Shown piece by piece: positions 62,906-64,000 of a DNA stretch of 64,000 nucleotides. Position 1 is the stretch's first letter; each line of letters opens with the position of its first letter. This stretch comes from JAWXCB01 sp034440455 (lineage in GTDB: Bacteria; Bacteroidota; Bacteroidia; Chitinophagales; CAIOSU01), in assembly GCA_034440455.1 (NCBI GenBank), contig JAWXCB010000033.1:1-64000 (forward strand). The letters are read 5' to 3'. The notes under the pieces were generated by a model. That model was not told the origin of the DNA. It did no database searches and saw only the letters and a list, made by a program, of their open reading frames with translations. A program made the position numbers and the translations under genes.

Positions 62906-64000
62906 GTGAATCAAAAAAATATTCTTTTCCTGTCTTTTGCTTGCATTGCTCTTGCAGCAGGTGTTTCGTTTGCCGCAACAAATGGAATGCTCGCCATTTC
63001 CAATGTGGCATTGATAATCGGCAGATGGCTTGCTATCGCAACGCTTGTGTATTATGCCTTTCTTAAAAAATCGCTTACTACTACTATCCTCATAAGTATG
63101 GTGATAGGCGTGGAAGTGGGCGTTGACTTCCCGGACTTCTCGCAAAACCTTAAAGTGCTTTCGCAGATTTTTTTACGACTGATTAAAACCATTATTGCAC
63201 CCCTGCTTTTTGGAACGCTTGTGTATGGAATTGCCGGGCATAGCAATATCAAGCAGGTGGGCAGGATGGGGTGGAAGAGTATTCTGTATTTTGAAATTGT
63301 CACCACGATTGCGCTCTTTATCGGGCTTGTTGCAATTAATTTTTCAAAGGCGGGAGTCGGCATTCAGTTGCCTCCTGTGCCTGAACATGAAAAGCTTCCG
63401 GTAGTGAAGCAAAGCCTTTCGGATATTATCCTGCATGTATTCCCGGAAAATATTGCGCGTTCTATTTACGATGGCGCAGTGCTGGAAATTGTGGTATTCA
63501 GCATTTTGTTTGGCATCGGCACTGCGATGGTTGCCGAGAAGTATCGCAAGCCGATGGTTGATTTCGTGGAGTCGTTGAGCGAAGTGATGTTCAAGTTCAC
63601 GGCTATCATTATGTATTTCGCGCCTATCGCAGTTGGCGCAGCCATCGCTTACACAGTGGGGCACATGGGTTTAGGTATTTTAGTGAACTTGTTCAAGTTG
63701 TTGCTCACGCTCTATGCAGCTTTGATTTTCTTTTTACTCGCGGTGCTGCTTCCAGTCGCTTTGCTGTTTAAAGTGCCGCTGAAAAAATTCATCAACGCGA
63801 TTATTGAGCCGGTGTCCATTGCATTTGCAACTACATCTTCGGAATCGGCTTTGCCAAAAGCAATGAAGGCGATGGAACATATCGGAGTGCCGCGTAAGAT
63901 TGTAGCTTTCGTAATGCCGATGGGATATAGCTTCAACCTTGATGGGACAACGCTCTATCTCGCGCTTGCTTCCATTTTTGTCGCTCAGGCAGCGGGAATT
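62906..64000 (+). CDS. Dicarboxylate/amino acid:cation symporter (partial, runs off the window)
   Basis: 365 codons are visible from a GTG at 62906 to the window edge, all open. The protein is a DAACS/GltP-DctA family symporter: hydrophobic helices from the start, RLIKTIIAPLLFGTLVYGIAG (TM3), VFPENIARSIYDGAVLEIVVFSILFG, FAPIAVGAAIAYT, the HP1 serine motif TTSSESALPKAM, and MGYSFNLDGTTLYLALAS in TM7. The remaining HP2-TM8 is beyond the edge. It should take up C4-dicarboxylates, glutamate or aspartate with H+ or Na+. Confidence 0.92.
   Translation, partial: MNQKNILFLSFACIALAAGVSFAATNGMLAISNVALIIGRWLAIATLVYYAFLKKSLTTTILISMVIGVEVGVDFPDFSQNLKVLSQIFLRLIKTIIAPLLFGTLVYGIAGHSNIKQVGRMGWKSILYFEIVTTIALFIGLVAINFSKAGVGIQLPPVPEHEKLPVVKQSLSDIILHVFPENIARSIYDGAVLEIVVFSILFGIGTAMVAEKYRKPMVDFVESLSEVMFKFTAIIMYFAPIAVGAAIAYTVGHMGLGILVNLFKLLLTLYAALIFFLLAVLLPVALLFKVPLKKFINAIIEPVSIAFATTSSESALPKAMKAMEHIGVPRKIVAFVMPMGYSFNLDGTTLYLALASIFVAQAAGI

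Noticed and set aside
62750..63363. Minus-strand frames over the symporter start
   Set aside because: They are antisense to a well-supported symporter coding region.

Overview
The window looks like a chromosomal piece of a Bacteroidota bacterium. The grounds are type IX secretion (T9SS) parts and cargo (two PorP/SprF proteins, a PorE-like OmpA protein, a giant PKD protein with a gliding-motility type C-terminus, two proteins with Por-type sorting tails), DUF3078 and CarboxypepD_reg TonB-dependent outer-membrane proteins, HU-CCDC81/SPOR proteins, and TAnnTTTG-type promoters. No rRNA, tRNA, CRISPR array or complete insertion sequence was recognised. Intergenic DNA is unusually rich in short palindromic repeats of several families.

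Layout. 1-0.3 kb: a probable IS21-type terminus cutting a RecB-like gene. 0.8-6 kb: a saccharopine-dehydrogenase-like enzyme, a beta-propeller/SPOR protein and an M16 peptidase pair. 6.3-11.2 kb: lipocalin-like lipoprotein, small membrane protein, penicillin acylase and GH3 enzyme, all on the minus strand. 11.6-15 kb: ExbB-ExbD-TonB and folC. 15-19.3 kb: a lipoprotein, a 58-aa protein behind a sigma-54-like promoter, DUF3078 barrel, mscL and a PHP hydrolase. 19.3-32.7 kb: the T9SS region (frameshifted kelch cargo, PorP, PorE-like, giant PKD protein, SprF-like). 32.7-41.4 kb: a minus-strand envelope cluster (TonB-dependent receptor, TPR protein, beta-barrel, HU/SPOR protein). 41.6-49.2 kb: SPOR protein, TVP38 protein, ClpB, asparaginase and a 3-hydroxyacyl-CoA dehydrogenase. 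49.8-54.7 kb: LamG/phosphoesterase T9SS cargo, a HEPN/MNT pair whose MNT gene is frameshifted, and a peptide-binding lipoprotein. 55.3-59.7 kb: the aromatic amino acid operon pheA - aminotransferase - tyrA - DAHP synthase/chorismate mutase. 59.9-64 kb: an acetoacetate-decarboxylase-like protein, an MFS exporter and a dicarboxylate symporter cut by the window end.

Two things stand out. First, the aromatic operon is preceded by a complete attenuator: a promoter -7 box, a 23-codon leader peptide with six consecutive aromatic codons (Phe-Tyr-Tyr-Trp-Phe-Phe), an antiterminator segment, and a perfect 10-bp terminator whose U-tract ends at the pheA start codon. Second, short palindromic elements appear inserted in frame inside protein-coding genes: an 87-nt element in the pheA interdomain linker, an 84-nt element in the signal peptide of a TPR protein, and a composite of about 99 nt in the signal peptide of the neighbouring barrel gene. 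Each keeps the reading frame open, which recalls the Rickettsia palindromic elements.
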